Source of the DNA: Desulfopila aestuarii DSM 18488
GTDB lineage: Bacteria; Desulfobacterota; Desulfobulbia; Desulfobulbales; Desulfocapsaceae
Direction of reading: 5' to 3'
DNA: 64,000 nt
Assembly (NCBI RefSeq): GCF_900143695.1
Contig: NZ_FRFE01000001.1
Location: 310,001 to 374,000, forward strand
The notes below the pieces were generated by a model that saw only the letters and a list, made by a program, of their open reading frames with translations, ran no database searches and was not told the DNA's origin. Below are positions 8,709-17,801 of this stretch, one piece after another (within the stretch, counting starts at the first letter, position 1; each line of letters begins with the position of its first letter). The translations under genes were made by a program, and so were the position numbers.

Positions 8709-9108
8709 TTCATTCTTCCTTAGGGGCATTCTGGCCTCGCCTGATTTTCATCCGACATTGAGTGCGATATCTGCCAAAAATGTACATATAAAATTCGAAT
8801 ATCGAATTCTGCGCAACACGAACAGCCCACATTCGTCGCTCAGACAGGCTTTTTATTTCAAAAATGTAAAACACATTTATAGATTCATAACAATATTGTG
8901 CTGTTTCCACCTGCTAGGCAACAATTTTATACTCTTATCTCATTTGAAAATTATCGAAATGTATTTGATATAAGGTATTTAGTTTGGTGTCGGATTTCGT
9001 GTCGCAGCTTGGCATTAATCTTGTATTGATGGTTGCATTGGCGGTTTCAGCCGTCTGTCGTGGACGGATACGTGCAACATATAACGATTAGACTCGAAAG
9101 GAAAGACT
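8709..9108. promoter_or_regulatory. Divergent control region of the pyrimidine-degradation operon
   Basis: These 400 bases hold no supported gene. Besides the palindrome at 8792-8808, two plus-strand promoter candidates are visible. TTGAAA (8944-8949) and GATATA (8967-8972) are spaced 17 bp. TTGGCA (9009-9014) and TTGTA (9021-9025) have sigma-54 spacing, but carry GT instead of GC at the -12 element. Neither is certain. The ribosome site GAAAGGAAAG lies before the ATG at 9109. Confidence 0.4.
8792..8808. promoter_or_regulatory. 17-bp palindrome, candidate operator of the Lrp-type regulator
   Basis: AATTCGA-ATA-TCGAATT is a perfect inverted repeat between the divergent regulator and aminotransferase genes. 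Its size and A/T-rich centre fit an Lrp/AsnC site. Related half-site sequence (TATCGAAAT) recurs near 8952. Binding by the neighbouring regulator is inferred from position. Confidence 0.5.
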
Positions 9109-10434
9109 ATGAGTAAAACCATCTCATCAGGAGAAGACGGGTTGTCCACTATGTCTATTCTCAAAAAACAGGAGCAGTTTCTCTGGCCGAGTCACATCCT
9201 GTATTATCGGGATCCCTTACCCTTGGACCACGGCAAAGGTTCATATGTAACGGCTGTTGACGGTACGGAATACCTTGACTACTTCGGCGGAATCTTAACC
9301 ACCAGTGTGGGCCACAATCATCCCCGGATAATTGAGAAGGTTACAGCCCAGATAGGGAAAATTATACACTGTTCCACCCTTTATCCTCACGAAAACCATG
9401 TGCAATTGGCAGAAAAGATAGCTGAAATTGCACCGGGACGTCTGGAGAAATCCTATTTTACCAATTCCGGAACAGAAGCGGATGAATTGGCAGTCATGGC
9501 GGCCCGGGGGTATACGGGAAATTTCGATATCCTGGCCCTGCGTCACGGCTACAGTGGCAACTCCGCGATGGGCAAAACGCTTACCGCCCAGTCCGCCTGG
9601 CGACTGGCGACTAACATTGTTCCGGGAATCAAGCACGCAATAAACCCCTATTGTTACCGCTGTCCTTTCAAAATGTCCTTTCCATCCTGTGATCTGGCCT
9701 GCGCCCAGGATGTCGAAGAGGTTATTAAGACCACTACTTGCGGTAGGGTGGCGGGAATGCTGGTGGAACCTATCCAGGGCGTCGGCGGTTTTGTTACGCC
9801 TCCGCCCGGATATTTTTCCATGGTTGCTGAAATTGTTCGTCATTACGGTGGGGTGATGATTGCAGATGAGGTGCAGACAGGTTTTGGCAGGACCGGTAAT
9901 AGATGGTTCGGTATTGAACACTGGGAGGTTGAGCCGGAGATCATGACCATGGCCAAAGGGATCGCCAACGGTTTCCCTATGGGTAACACTATCACCACTC
10001 CCGAAATTGCTGATTCTCTTGTTGGCAAGGGACATTTTATCTGCACTTTCGGCGGCAATCCTGTTTCGACCATGGCATCAATAGCGACCATTGAAGTTAT
10101 GACCGAAGAATGCCCCCCGTCTGTTGTTGCCGAAAAAGGTGAGCTGCTGCGAAAGGCGTTGGAAAGGATGGCGGAGAATTCGCCCATTATTGGTGAGGTT
10201 CGCGGTATGGGCCTCATGCAAGGCATTGAGATCGTTACAGACAAGACATCGAAGACTCCAGCACCGGAGCTGGTTGTAGAAATATTCGAGGCAACAAAGG
10301 CCAAAGGTCTGCTGATAGGCAAGGGTGGAATGTTCAACAATGTCATTCGCCTGACTCCGCCTTTGAATACAACGGAAACGGAACTGGATACCGCCATAGC
10401 AATCCTTAACGAGGTCTTCACACAACTGCAGTAG
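9109..10434 (+). CDS. Class III PLP aminotransferase, probable beta-alanine (3-amino-2-methylpropanoate):pyruvate transaminase
   Basis: This fold-type I PLP enzyme of 441 residues has IADEVQTGFGRTG (Asp253 contacts the PLP ring nitrogen) and the Schiff-base Lys283 in MAKGIANGFPMG. The block PYCYRCPFKMSFPSCDLAC carries four cysteines and is typical of the AGXT2-like subgroup that transaminates beta-alanine or beta-aminoisobutyrate. As first gene of the pyrimidine operon it should turn beta-alanine into malonate semialdehyde, with pyruvate or glyoxylate as acceptor. The NCS1 permease follows 60 nt later. GAAAGGAAAG is the ribosome site. A different omega-amino acid substrate cannot be excluded. 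Confidence 0.85.
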   Translation: MSKTISSGEDGLSTMSILKKQEQFLWPSHILYYRDPLPLDHGKGSYVTAVDGTEYLDYFGGILTTSVGHNHPRIIEKVTAQIGKIIHCSTLYPHENHVQLAEKIAEIAPGRLEKSYFTNSGTEADELAVMAARGYTGNFDILALRHGYSGNSAMGKTLTAQSAWRLATNIVPGIKHAINPYCYRCPFKMSFPSCDLACAQDVEEVIKTTTCGRVAGMLVEPIQGVGGFVTPPPGYFSMVAEIVRHYGGVMIADEVQTGFGRTGNRWFGIEHWEVEPEIMTMAKGIANGFPMGNTITTPEIADSLVGKGHFICTFGGNPVSTMASIATIEVMTEECPPSVVAEKGELLRKALERMAENSPIIGEVRGMGLMQGIEIVTDKTSKTPAPELVVEIFEATKAKGLLIGKGGMFNNVIRLTPPLNTTETELDTAIAILNEVFTQLQ

Positions 10435-10494
10435 AACCAGTAGTTTGCTCTGTTAAAGTGGAATTTATTATCTGAACGCGAAAGGAGAAACACC

Positions 10495-11997
10495 ATGAGC
10501 TACACAACTGACCAAGCCAAAACCCAGGTGAAAAAAGTTGGGGGGTTGTATGAAATGGAACCGGGCAAAGATATCTGCGAGAGCCCGTTGTATAACGAAG
10601 ACATTGCCCCGACGAGAGCCGGCGAGCGGACATGGCATAAATGGAACGTTGCCGCTCTCTGGGTTGGTATGGCTGTCTGTGTGCCCACCTATACCCTGGG
10701 AGGTGTCCTGACCGCATATTTTGGCCTTGATGTGACCGAAGCATTAATCACTATTTTTCTGGCTAATGTGATTGTCCTTATCCCTCTTCTCCTGAATGCC
10801 TTCGCCGGAACGAAGTATGGTATTCCCTTCCCTGTGCTGCTGCGCTCGTCATTTGGTACGTACGGTTCGAATATCCCGGCAGTTATCAGGGCCTTGGTGG
10901 CCTGCGGCTGGTTTGGTATCCAGACGATGTTCGGCGGCATGGCTATCAACTTGCTGCTTTCTGAAGTGTCGACAAGCTGGGCAGCCCTGGGCGAGAAGGG
11001 CACAGTTATCGGTTTTTTCATCTTCTGGTGCATGAATATGTACGTTGTTCTTAAGGGCTCTGAATCTATAAAAAAACTTGAAACATTTGCCGCACCATTG
11101 CTTTTGCTGGTTGGTGTTGGCCTCTTGATGTGGGCCTCGCCTAAAATTGATGCTACAGCTCTTTTGAGTGTCGCCCCCAGCCGCCCAGCTGAGGCTTCGG
11201 TCTGGAGCTATTTTTTTGGGGGGTTAACTGCGATGGTTGGCTTCTGGGCGACACTCTCGCTGAACATTCCTGATTTCAGCCGTTATGTGCGTTCCCAGAA
11301 GGACCAGATCGTCGGTCAGATCATTGGCCTGCCGTTGACGATGCTCCTTTTTGCTGCACTTGGTGTAGTGTTGACGGCAGCTTCTCCCGTGTTGGTTGGG
11401 GAGTCAATATCTGATCCCATCACCTTGATCGGCAAAATTGACAGTCCGTTCTGGGTTGTCCTGTCAATGATCATGATCATAATCGCAACCATTTCAACCA
11501 ATACTGCTGCAAATATCGTTTCACCCACCAATGATTTCCAAAACATCTTTCCCAAAATGATCAACTTTAAGCGTGGGACTCTGCTTACCGGTGTGGTGGG
11601 TATCGTGCTCATGAGCTGGGAACTGTTACGGAAGATGGGCTGGGTTGTTTCCGAGGTGAGTGTAGAATCTATGTATTCCAACTGGCTGCTCGGCTATTCA
11701 TCATTACTGGGTCCGATAGCCGGGATCATGATTGTCGACTATTTCCTTATCAAAAAACAGGAGCTGAGCCTTCCGGATCTCTATCTGCCTAAAGGGTGTT
11801 ATCCGGCGTTTAATGGTGCTGGCATTATCGCTTTCCTGGTGCCCGTTGCCCTGACAGTCTTCTCCATAACTACCGGTTTTTTGCCCTGGTTCTACAGCTA
11901 TGGCTGGTTCACTGGTTCTGCGCTGGGAGGTCTGCTCTATTTTGGCCTGATGACCGCGAAGGGGGCCGAGGCAACAGTGCCCGCCTCAGTCTCCTAA
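10495..11997 (+). CDS. NCS1-family nucleobase/hydantoin permease
   Basis: The 500-residue integral membrane protein has about 12 hydrophobic spans and the NCS1 layout: a soluble start with NEDIAPTRAGERTWHKWN (the NxDxxP/RTW motif), then GIPFPVLLRSSFGTYGSNIPA and FSRYVRSQKDQIVGQIIGLP. Members are cation symporters for uracil, cytosine, allantoin or hydantoins (Mhp1). Placement among uracil-catabolic genes points to uracil, thymine or a dihydropyrimidine as substrate, which is inference. GAAAGGAG precedes the ATG. It is the second gene of the operon. Confidence 0.9.
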   Translation: MSYTTDQAKTQVKKVGGLYEMEPGKDICESPLYNEDIAPTRAGERTWHKWNVAALWVGMAVCVPTYTLGGVLTAYFGLDVTEALITIFLANVIVLIPLLLNAFAGTKYGIPFPVLLRSSFGTYGSNIPAVIRALVACGWFGIQTMFGGMAINLLLSEVSTSWAALGEKGTVIGFFIFWCMNMYVVLKGSESIKKLETFAAPLLLLVGVGLLMWASPKIDATALLSVAPSRPAEASVWSYFFGGLTAMVGFWATLSLNIPDFSRYVRSQKDQIVGQIIGLPLTMLLFAALGVVLTAASPVLVGESISDPITLIGKIDSPFWVVLSMIMIIIATISTNTAANIVSPTNDFQNIFPKMINFKRGTLLTGVVGIVLMSWELLRKMGWVVSEVSVESMYSNWLLGYSSLLGPIAGIMIVDYFLIKKQELSLPDLYLPKGCYPAFNGAGIIAFLVPVALTVFSITTGFLPWFYSYGWFTGSALGGLLYFGLMTAKGAEATVPASVS

Positions 11998-12012
11998 TCT
12001 CGGTATATCCCG

Positions 12013-12040
12013 TTTATCCGGCAGACTATCACCGGATAAA
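12013..12040 (+). promoter_or_regulatory. Intra-operon hairpin downstream of the permease gene
   Basis: TTTATCCGG (12013-12021) and CCGGATAAA (12032-12040) form a perfect 9-bp stem with a 10-nt loop, 15 nt after the permease stop. No T run follows directly; a run of seven T occurs about 30 nt later. It may trim or stabilise the mRNA or partly terminate, lowering expression of the enzyme genes downstream. Confidence 0.45.
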
Positions 12041-12146
12041 GTGGGAGTCTTTGGCTGTGCTTTTGAACTCTTTTTTTCTGATGAAAACCAGATTCATAGA
12101 ACAGGGGATAAACCTATAACGACCGGAGTGATTCTCATTTCTTATT

Positions 12147-13637
12147 ATGATCGACAAATTACGTGTTAGCAAAAAAGGTAGAATCGGTAATTGGATTGGC
12201 GGTGAACATTCACAGTCACAGGCAGATGCATTTCTTCCCATCTTTACCCCCTACACCGGGGAGAGTATTGGTGAGGTTTCGCTGGGAGGTCGAAGCGACC
12301 TCGACCGGGCGGTGGCTGCAGCCGAAGCGGCTTTCCCGGGCTGGAAGAACACCCATATTAAAGATCGGGTTCAGGTGATGTTTCGTCTGAAAACCCTACT
12401 TGAAAACGATATTGACGAACTGGCGAACCTTGCTTCACTGGAGTGTGGAAAACTGCTGGATGAGGCGAAAGCCGGTATTCTCAAGGGGATTGAAATTCTT
12501 GAATATGCCTGTTCCGTCCCTAATATGATCGCTGGCGATTTCCAGGAGGTGAGCCGGGGTATCACCTGTCGATTCAGTCGTGAACCACTTGGGGTTATAG
12601 CCAGTATCGCCCCTTTCAACTTTCCCAACATGGTCCCCATGTGGACCCTGCCAATTGCCCTTGTCTGCGGCAATGTTGCGATATTGAAACCTTCAGAGCA
12701 GGTACCGCTGTCTGCAATTAGGCTGGCGGAGTTGTTTCATGAGGCGGGCCTTCCGGCGGGGGTCTTGAACGTGGTGAACGGTGGGGTGGAGATGGTGGAG
12801 GCGATCTGCGATCATCCTGGTATTGCTGCGGTCAGTTTTGTCGGTTCAAGCAAAGTGGCACGTATCGTATATGCGAGAGCAGCTGCCGCCGGCAAGCCAG
12901 TGTTGGCACTTGGTGGGGCAAAAAATCACCTGATTGTCATGGATGATGCTGATCCGGATTTTGCACCGGAGCAGATTGTCAATTCGGTGACCGGCTGTGC
13001 CGGCCAACGATGCATGGCCGCGTCGACGATTGTGGCTGTCGGTAATTGTGATGGCCTGATTGAGAAAATGGTCAGCTACGCCAAAGGATTCGATTTGGGG
13101 CGTAGTATGGGGGCAATTATCAACGCGCCAAGTGTTGATCGTATTACGTCCTATATCGATGGCGCGGAGAGTGGAGGTGCAAAGGTGCTGGTTGACGGTC
13201 GCGGCCTGAAGCCAGTGGCTGAGCTAGCCGGATGCGAGAACGGATACTGGATTGGCCCCACAATCCTCGATCATGTCCGGCCGGATATGCCAGCGGCCTG
13301 TGAAGAAATATTTGGGCCTGTAATGTCTATTGTTCGGGTGAACACCCTGGAAGAAGCTCTGGCTCTTGAAAACAAAAGCGCCTATGGCAATGCTGCGGCA
13401 ATTTTTACCTCATCGGGTGCACCGGCCGATTATCTGCTGGAGCATGCCAGTGCCGGTATGATCGGTATCAATATCGGCGTGCCCGTGCCGCGCGAGCCGT
13501 TTTCGTTTGGCGGTTGGAATGATTCAAAATTTGGCAGCGGTGATATAACAGGCCAGGATGGTGTCAATTTCTGGACCAAAAAGAAGAAGATAACCACCAA
13601 GTGGGTATCGCCGAAGAATCCGAACTGGATGTCGTAG
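12147..13637 (+). CDS. mmsA: CoA-acylating (methyl)malonate-semialdehyde dehydrogenase
   Basis: This member of the aldehyde dehydrogenase superfamily has 496 residues. The nucleophile is Cys289 in VTGCAGQRCMAAST, a sequence typical of MmsA. The general-base Glu of hydrolytic relatives is replaced in LALGGAKNHLIVMDDA, the MmsA pattern that allows CoA attack instead of water. IAPFNFPNMVPMWTLP is another family hallmark. It should convert malonate semialdehyde (from uracil) to acetyl-CoA, and methylmalonate semialdehyde (from thymine) to propionyl-CoA, with CO2 and NADH. The ribosome site is weak. The dihydropyrimidinase gene follows 40 nt later. Confidence 0.92.
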   Translation: MIDKLRVSKKGRIGNWIGGEHSQSQADAFLPIFTPYTGESIGEVSLGGRSDLDRAVAAAEAAFPGWKNTHIKDRVQVMFRLKTLLENDIDELANLASLECGKLLDEAKAGILKGIEILEYACSVPNMIAGDFQEVSRGITCRFSREPLGVIASIAPFNFPNMVPMWTLPIALVCGNVAILKPSEQVPLSAIRLAELFHEAGLPAGVLNVVNGGVEMVEAICDHPGIAAVSFVGSSKVARIVYARAAAAGKPVLALGGAKNHLIVMDDADPDFAPEQIVNSVTGCAGQRCMAASTIVAVGNCDGLIEKMVSYAKGFDLGRSMGAIINAPSVDRITSYIDGAESGGAKVLVDGRGLKPVAELAGCENGYWIGPTILDHVRPDMPAACEEIFGPVMSIVRVNTLEEALALENKSAYGNAAAIFTSSGAPADYLLEHASAGMIGINIGVPVPREPFSFGGWNDSKFGSGDITGQDGVNFWTKKKKITTKWVSPKNPNWMS

Positions 13638-13677
13638 CTTGCAAACGACTCTTAGGTAAATACGATCGGAGAAAAAT

Positions 13678-15057
13678 ATGGGATCACTACTTATCAAAAA
13701 TGGGGAGATTGTCAGCCCTCTCGACTGCACTTTCCAGGATATCTATATTGAAGACGGTAAAATAGCTGCACTCGGCAAGGATCTGGATGTCAGTGCTGAC
13801 CGGGTTCTCGATGCAGCCGGGCAATATGTGCTGCCCGGGGGTATTGATGTGCATACCCATCTGGATATGCCGTTTATGGGTGAAGTGTCCGCCGATGATT
13901 TTGAGTCCGGAACTGCTGCGGCAATGGCGGGCGGTACCACCTCGATTATCGACTATATCGTGCCGGGCAAGGGGCAGTCGCTCTTGGAGGCGCTGGCCAC
14001 CTGGAAGAGCAAGGCGAAGACAGCTGTTGCCGACTATGGCTTCCATATGGCGGTGACCTGGTACAGTGATCAGGTGGCGCGTGAGATGGCGGTGTGCGTC
14101 CGCGAGGAGGGTATTCCCAGCTTCAAGGCCTTTCTCGCCTACAAAGATGCGATCATGGTAAATGACGAGGAGTTGGTCGGTCTGTTGAAGTGTTCCCGTG
14201 AACTGAACGCACTGATTATGGCCCATTGTGAAAATGGCGAGATCGTGGCCGAGCTGCAGGAGAAACTCTTTGCCGAAGGTAAGGTCGAACCGAAATACCA
14301 CGCCTTGTCCAGGCCTTCCTATGCCGAAGGTGAATCGGCGTTCAGGCTGGCCAGCCTGGCCAGAGCGATTGGGGTCCCTGCCTATTTTGTCCATATGAGC
14401 TGTGCCGAATCGACCAGGGTTCTGGTGGAAGCTCGGGCTCAGGGGATGGATATTTACGGTGAAACATGCCCCCAATACCTGCTGCTCGATGATTCGGTAT
14501 ACGACAAGCCCGACTTTCTTGGAGCCGCCTATGTCATGAGTCCGCCGATCAGGCCGAAAGGACATGCTGAATCGCTCTGGGGAGCTATCCGGGCCGGGCA
14601 GATCCAGGTGGTTGGAACCGATCACTGTCCGTTCAACCTCAAGGGGCAGAAAGAACTTGGTCGGGACGACTTTCGCAAGATCCCGAATGGTGCCGCCGGA
14701 ATCGAAGACCGGCTGAAGCTCCTTTACACTTATGGCGTTATGAAAGGCCGTATCACCATCAATCAAATGGTGGCTATCACTTCAACCAATCCCGCGAAGA
14801 TTTTTGGGATGTACCCGCAGAAAGGCAGCATTACGGTGGGAGCGGATGCCGATCTCGTTATCTGGCAGCCGGACGGTGAAGGGACTATCTCGGCCATGAC
14901 CCATTACCATAGGGTGGATACCTCTATTTTTGAGGGATACAGAACCGTGGGCGCTCCCGCAGTGGTAATAGCCAACGGTCGGGTGCAATGTGAAGATGGC
15001 AAGCTTATGGTCGAGCCGGGGGCGGGCCGTTTTATTCCCCGCAAGCTTACCGTTTAA
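13678..15057 (+). CDS. hydA: Dihydropyrimidinase (D-hydantoinase family)
   Basis: It hydrolyses 5,6-dihydrouracil to N-carbamoyl-beta-alanine. The 459-residue protein has the amidohydrolase binuclear metal site: DVHTHLDMP (His59, His61), the carboxylated Lys150 in SFKAFLAYK, His184 in IMAHCENGE, His240 in VHMSC and Asp316 in VVGTDHCPF. The catalytic Tyr expected in this family is present in AYKDAIM. GGAGAAAA precedes the ATG by a normal distance. It lies between mmsA and preA, as expected for step two of the reductive pathway. Confidence 0.95.
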   Translation: MGSLLIKNGEIVSPLDCTFQDIYIEDGKIAALGKDLDVSADRVLDAAGQYVLPGGIDVHTHLDMPFMGEVSADDFESGTAAAMAGGTTSIIDYIVPGKGQSLLEALATWKSKAKTAVADYGFHMAVTWYSDQVAREMAVCVREEGIPSFKAFLAYKDAIMVNDEELVGLLKCSRELNALIMAHCENGEIVAELQEKLFAEGKVEPKYHALSRPSYAEGESAFRLASLARAIGVPAYFVHMSCAESTRVLVEARAQGMDIYGETCPQYLLLDDSVYDKPDFLGAAYVMSPPIRPKGHAESLWGAIRAGQIQVVGTDHCPFNLKGQKELGRDDFRKIPNGAAGIEDRLKLLYTYGVMKGRITINQMVAITSTNPAKIFGMYPQKGSITVGADADLVIWQPDGEGTISAMTHYHRVDTSIFEGYRTVGAPAVVIANGRVQCEDGKLMVEPGAGRFIPRKLTV

Positions 15058-15108
15058 TCTGACGCGGCCTTTGGTGCAAAGCGAACTCGATACAACAGGA
15101 GATGTACC

Positions 15109-16398
15109 ATGAGTGATCTTTCCATTGATTTTTGTGGAATATCCAGCCCCAACCCGTTCTGGTTGGCTTCTGCTCCCCCGACCAACAGTGGGGAGCAGAT
15201 CATGCGGGCTTTTGATACCGGCTGGGGGGGAGCCGTCTGGAAGACGCTCGGCAACCCGGTGGTGAATGTCAACAGCCGCTATGCGGCCCTCAGTCACGGG
15301 CGTAACCGGATTGTGGGGCTTAACAATATCGAGCTGATCACTGATCGGGGGTTAAGCATTAACCTTCGCGAGATGGGGGAAGTCAAGAAACGCTTTCCCA
15401 AGCATGCCCTGCTTGCCTCGATTATGGCTGGCACCAGAGCGGAATGGCAGGAACTTATCCGGCGGGTGGAAGATACGGGTGCCGATGGTGTGGAACTAAA
15501 TTTCAGCTGCCCCCATGGTATGTGCGAACGCGGTCTCGGTTCGGCAATCGGCCAGGAGCCTGCCATTGCCGAAGAAATTACCCGCTGGGCAAAAGAGTCG
15601 TCATCGATTCCAGTGCTGGTGAAATTCACTCCGAATGTGGCCGATATTCGTGATCAAGGTCGTGCGGCAATGGCTGGTGCTGCCGATGGGGTTGCATTGA
15701 TCAATACCATCAAGTCTATCATTGGGGTGGATCTTGATGATTTTATCCCTTTTCCGAAACTGCGTAATGGATCGACTAATGGGGGTTACTGTGGCCCGGC
15801 GGTTAAGCCCATAGCTTTACATATGGTGGCATCCCTTGGCCGGGAAACGTGGTTTACCCTGCCGATGTCCGGAATCGGTGGCATTAACACCTGGCAGGAT
15901 GCGGCAGAATTTATTGCCCTTGGCTGTGGTTCGGTCCAGGTCTGCACGGCGGTTATGCACCATGGTTTCGGTATTATTACCGAAATGATTGACGGACTGT
16001 CCGGTTATCTGGATGAAAAAGGTATGACCAGTATTGGTGAACTGCAGGGCCGGGCCCTCGGCAATTACAAGGAGTGGGGAGAACTCGACATGAATTATAA
16101 AGTCGAGGCATCGATTGATGCGGCTACCTGCTCCGGTTGTGGAAAATGCTATACTGCCTGTAATGACGGAGCGTATCAGGCCATCGATTGGTCGGACAAG
16201 AAGACCCGCAAGGGAAAGCCGATTCCGGAAATTAACACGGTGAAATGCAAGGGGTGTAATCTCTGCTCCCTTGTCTGTCCGCTCGATTGCATTTCAATGA
16301 TGGATGTGTCGCACACCGAGACGGTGGAAAGCTGGCAGGATATCGTTGCTCGCGGCGGTTATGCCGTTTCAGACGGAATAATTGTAAATGATCTCTGA
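15109..16398 (+). CDS. preA: Dihydropyrimidine dehydrogenase, PreA-type subunit
   Basis: This flavoprotein reduces uracil or thymine to the dihydro form. Residues 1 to about 310 are the FMN-binding dihydroorotate-dehydrogenase-like barrel with the active-site stretch NFSCPHGMCERGLGSAIGQ. The C-terminus (about 335-400) is a ferredoxin domain with two 4Fe-4S motifs, CSGCGKCYTAC and CKGCNLCSLVC. Known bacterial enzymes pair PreA with PreT, an NAD(P)H- and FAD-binding partner. No PreT gene is seen in the window, so the electron donor must be encoded elsewhere or differ. The carbamoylase gene starts 22 nt after the stop. Confidence 0.93.
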   Translation: MSDLSIDFCGISSPNPFWLASAPPTNSGEQIMRAFDTGWGGAVWKTLGNPVVNVNSRYAALSHGRNRIVGLNNIELITDRGLSINLREMGEVKKRFPKHALLASIMAGTRAEWQELIRRVEDTGADGVELNFSCPHGMCERGLGSAIGQEPAIAEEITRWAKESSSIPVLVKFTPNVADIRDQGRAAMAGAADGVALINTIKSIIGVDLDDFIPFPKLRNGSTNGGYCGPAVKPIALHMVASLGRETWFTLPMSGIGGINTWQDAAEFIALGCGSVQVCTAVMHHGFGIITEMIDGLSGYLDEKGMTSIGELQGRALGNYKEWGELDMNYKVEASIDAATCSGCGKCYTACNDGAYQAIDWSDKKTRKGKPIPEINTVKCKGCNLCSLVCPLDCISMMDVSHTETVESWQDIVARGGYAVSDGIIVNDL

Positions 16399-16420
16399 AA
16401 GAGAAGAAAAAGGTGAATGC

Positions 16421-17659
16421 ATGAGTTGGAAAAATTTGCGGGTCAATGGCCGTCGGCTGCAGGAATCTCTTGAGACAATGGCGAAAATCGGGGCAACCCC
16501 AAGTGGCGGGGTGCAGCGGTTGGCTCTTTCAGATGAAGATAAAGCCGCGCGCGACCTGTTCTGCAGCTGGCTCAAAGAGATAGACTGTGAAGTAACGATT
16601 GACGAAATGGGTAATATCTTTGGTCATCGTCCCGGTCGTAACAGGGCGCTTCCGGCGGTAATGAGCGGCTCTCATATCGATTCCCAGCCGAAAGGCGGCA
16701 GGTTTGATGGAATTTTCGGTGTGATGGGCGCCCTTGAGGTGATGCGGACCCTGCATGAAAATAGGGTTCAGACCGAGCGGGATATCGTTATTGTCGACTG
16801 GACAAATGAGGAGGGCTCGCGTTTTGCTCCGGCTATGGTGTCGTCTGGAGTCTGGGTGGGCAAACTGGAACGGGACTGGGCCTATGCACGTACCGACATC
16901 AATGGGAAAACACAGGGTGAGGAGTTGGAACGGATTGGCTATAAGGGAACGGTGCCGGCCAAGGCATTTCCCCTTCATGCCAATTACGAGTTGCATATTG
17001 AGCAGGGACCGATGCTTGAACGTTATGGCAAAACAATCGGGGTTCCTAAAGGAGTACTCTGTCTTCACTGGTACGATATCTATTTGACCGGAACCGCAAA
17101 TCAGGTCGGTCCGACGCCCATGGCCGGGCGCAACGATTGCCTTCTGGCGGCCGCCGAGATGATTCAGGCGGTCAACAAGGTTGCACATATTCAGGGTGAT
17201 ATGGTGGGTACGGTGGGTGAGATTCATAATTTTCCAAACTCACGAAACATCATTCCCGATGGTGTCCATTTTACCGTGGATGTCCGTTCCTGGGAGGACG
17301 CCCATGCACTGTCTGCCTGGGAGATGATGGCCCGTGAATTTCAGGTTATTGCCGACCGCCATGGTACACATCTCAGAATGGAGACCACCTGGCGGGTCGA
17401 GCGTGCTCCGTTTAACCCGGGACTGGTTGATAACGTCCTCGAAGCCGCAGACAGTCTCGGCTATTCTTCCCATTACATGGTGAGTGGGGCAGGCCATGAC
17501 TGCAGCTATATTAACCAGATCGCACCGGCGGCCATGATTTTCATTCCCTCCAAAGGGGGACGAAGCCATGTCGAGGTTGAGGAGTCAAGTTGGGAGGATT
17601 GTGAGAAAGGGACCAATGTATTGCTGCAGTGTATGTTAAAATCAGCCAACGAGAAGTAG
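16421..17659 (+). CDS. Zn-dependent N-carbamoyl-beta-alanine hydrolase (beta-ureidopropionase, M20 family)
   Basis: It hydrolyses N-carbamoyl-beta-alanine to beta-alanine, CO2 and ammonia, step three of reductive pyrimidine breakdown. The 412-residue protein is of the AmaB/HyuC carbamoylase type within peptidase family M20. Metal and catalytic residues are seen in GSHIDSQPKGGRFDG, DWTNEEGSRF, LHIEQGP and GAGHDCSYI. An upstream ATG at 16388 overlaps the preA end, but the ATG at 16421 has AAGGTGA at good spacing. Family members also hydrolyse carbamoyl-L-amino acids, allantoate or ureidoglycine; the dihydropyrimidinase neighbour makes carbamoyl-beta-alanine the best guess. Confidence 0.9.
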   Translation: MSWKNLRVNGRRLQESLETMAKIGATPSGGVQRLALSDEDKAARDLFCSWLKEIDCEVTIDEMGNIFGHRPGRNRALPAVMSGSHIDSQPKGGRFDGIFGVMGALEVMRTLHENRVQTERDIVIVDWTNEEGSRFAPAMVSSGVWVGKLERDWAYARTDINGKTQGEELERIGYKGTVPAKAFPLHANYELHIEQGPMLERYGKTIGVPKGVLCLHWYDIYLTGTANQVGPTPMAGRNDCLLAAAEMIQAVNKVAHIQGDMVGTVGEIHNFPNSRNIIPDGVHFTVDVRSWEDAHALSAWEMMAREFQVIADRHGTHLRMETTWRVERAPFNPGLVDNVLEAADSLGYSSHYMVSGAGHDCSYINQIAPAAMIFIPSKGGRSHVEVEESSWEDCEKGTNVLLQCMLKSANEK

Positions 17660-17801
17660 CCTCTCACCGTGTCTCTTTGTTTGTCCAGGCGTGCCTGATA
17701 TGATAAAGAAAAGGCCAATGGCTTCCAGCTGGAAATAATGGTATAAAAACGAAGTCAGGATTTTACAAATTAATACCATACGTTCCGGATGGAGAGTTGA
17801 A

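Noticed and set aside
13687-14766. Long antisense open frame of 359 codons opposite dihydropyrimidinase
   Set aside because: The plus strand encodes a protein with all catalytic residues of its family; the antisense translation has no recognisable domain and arises from codon bias.
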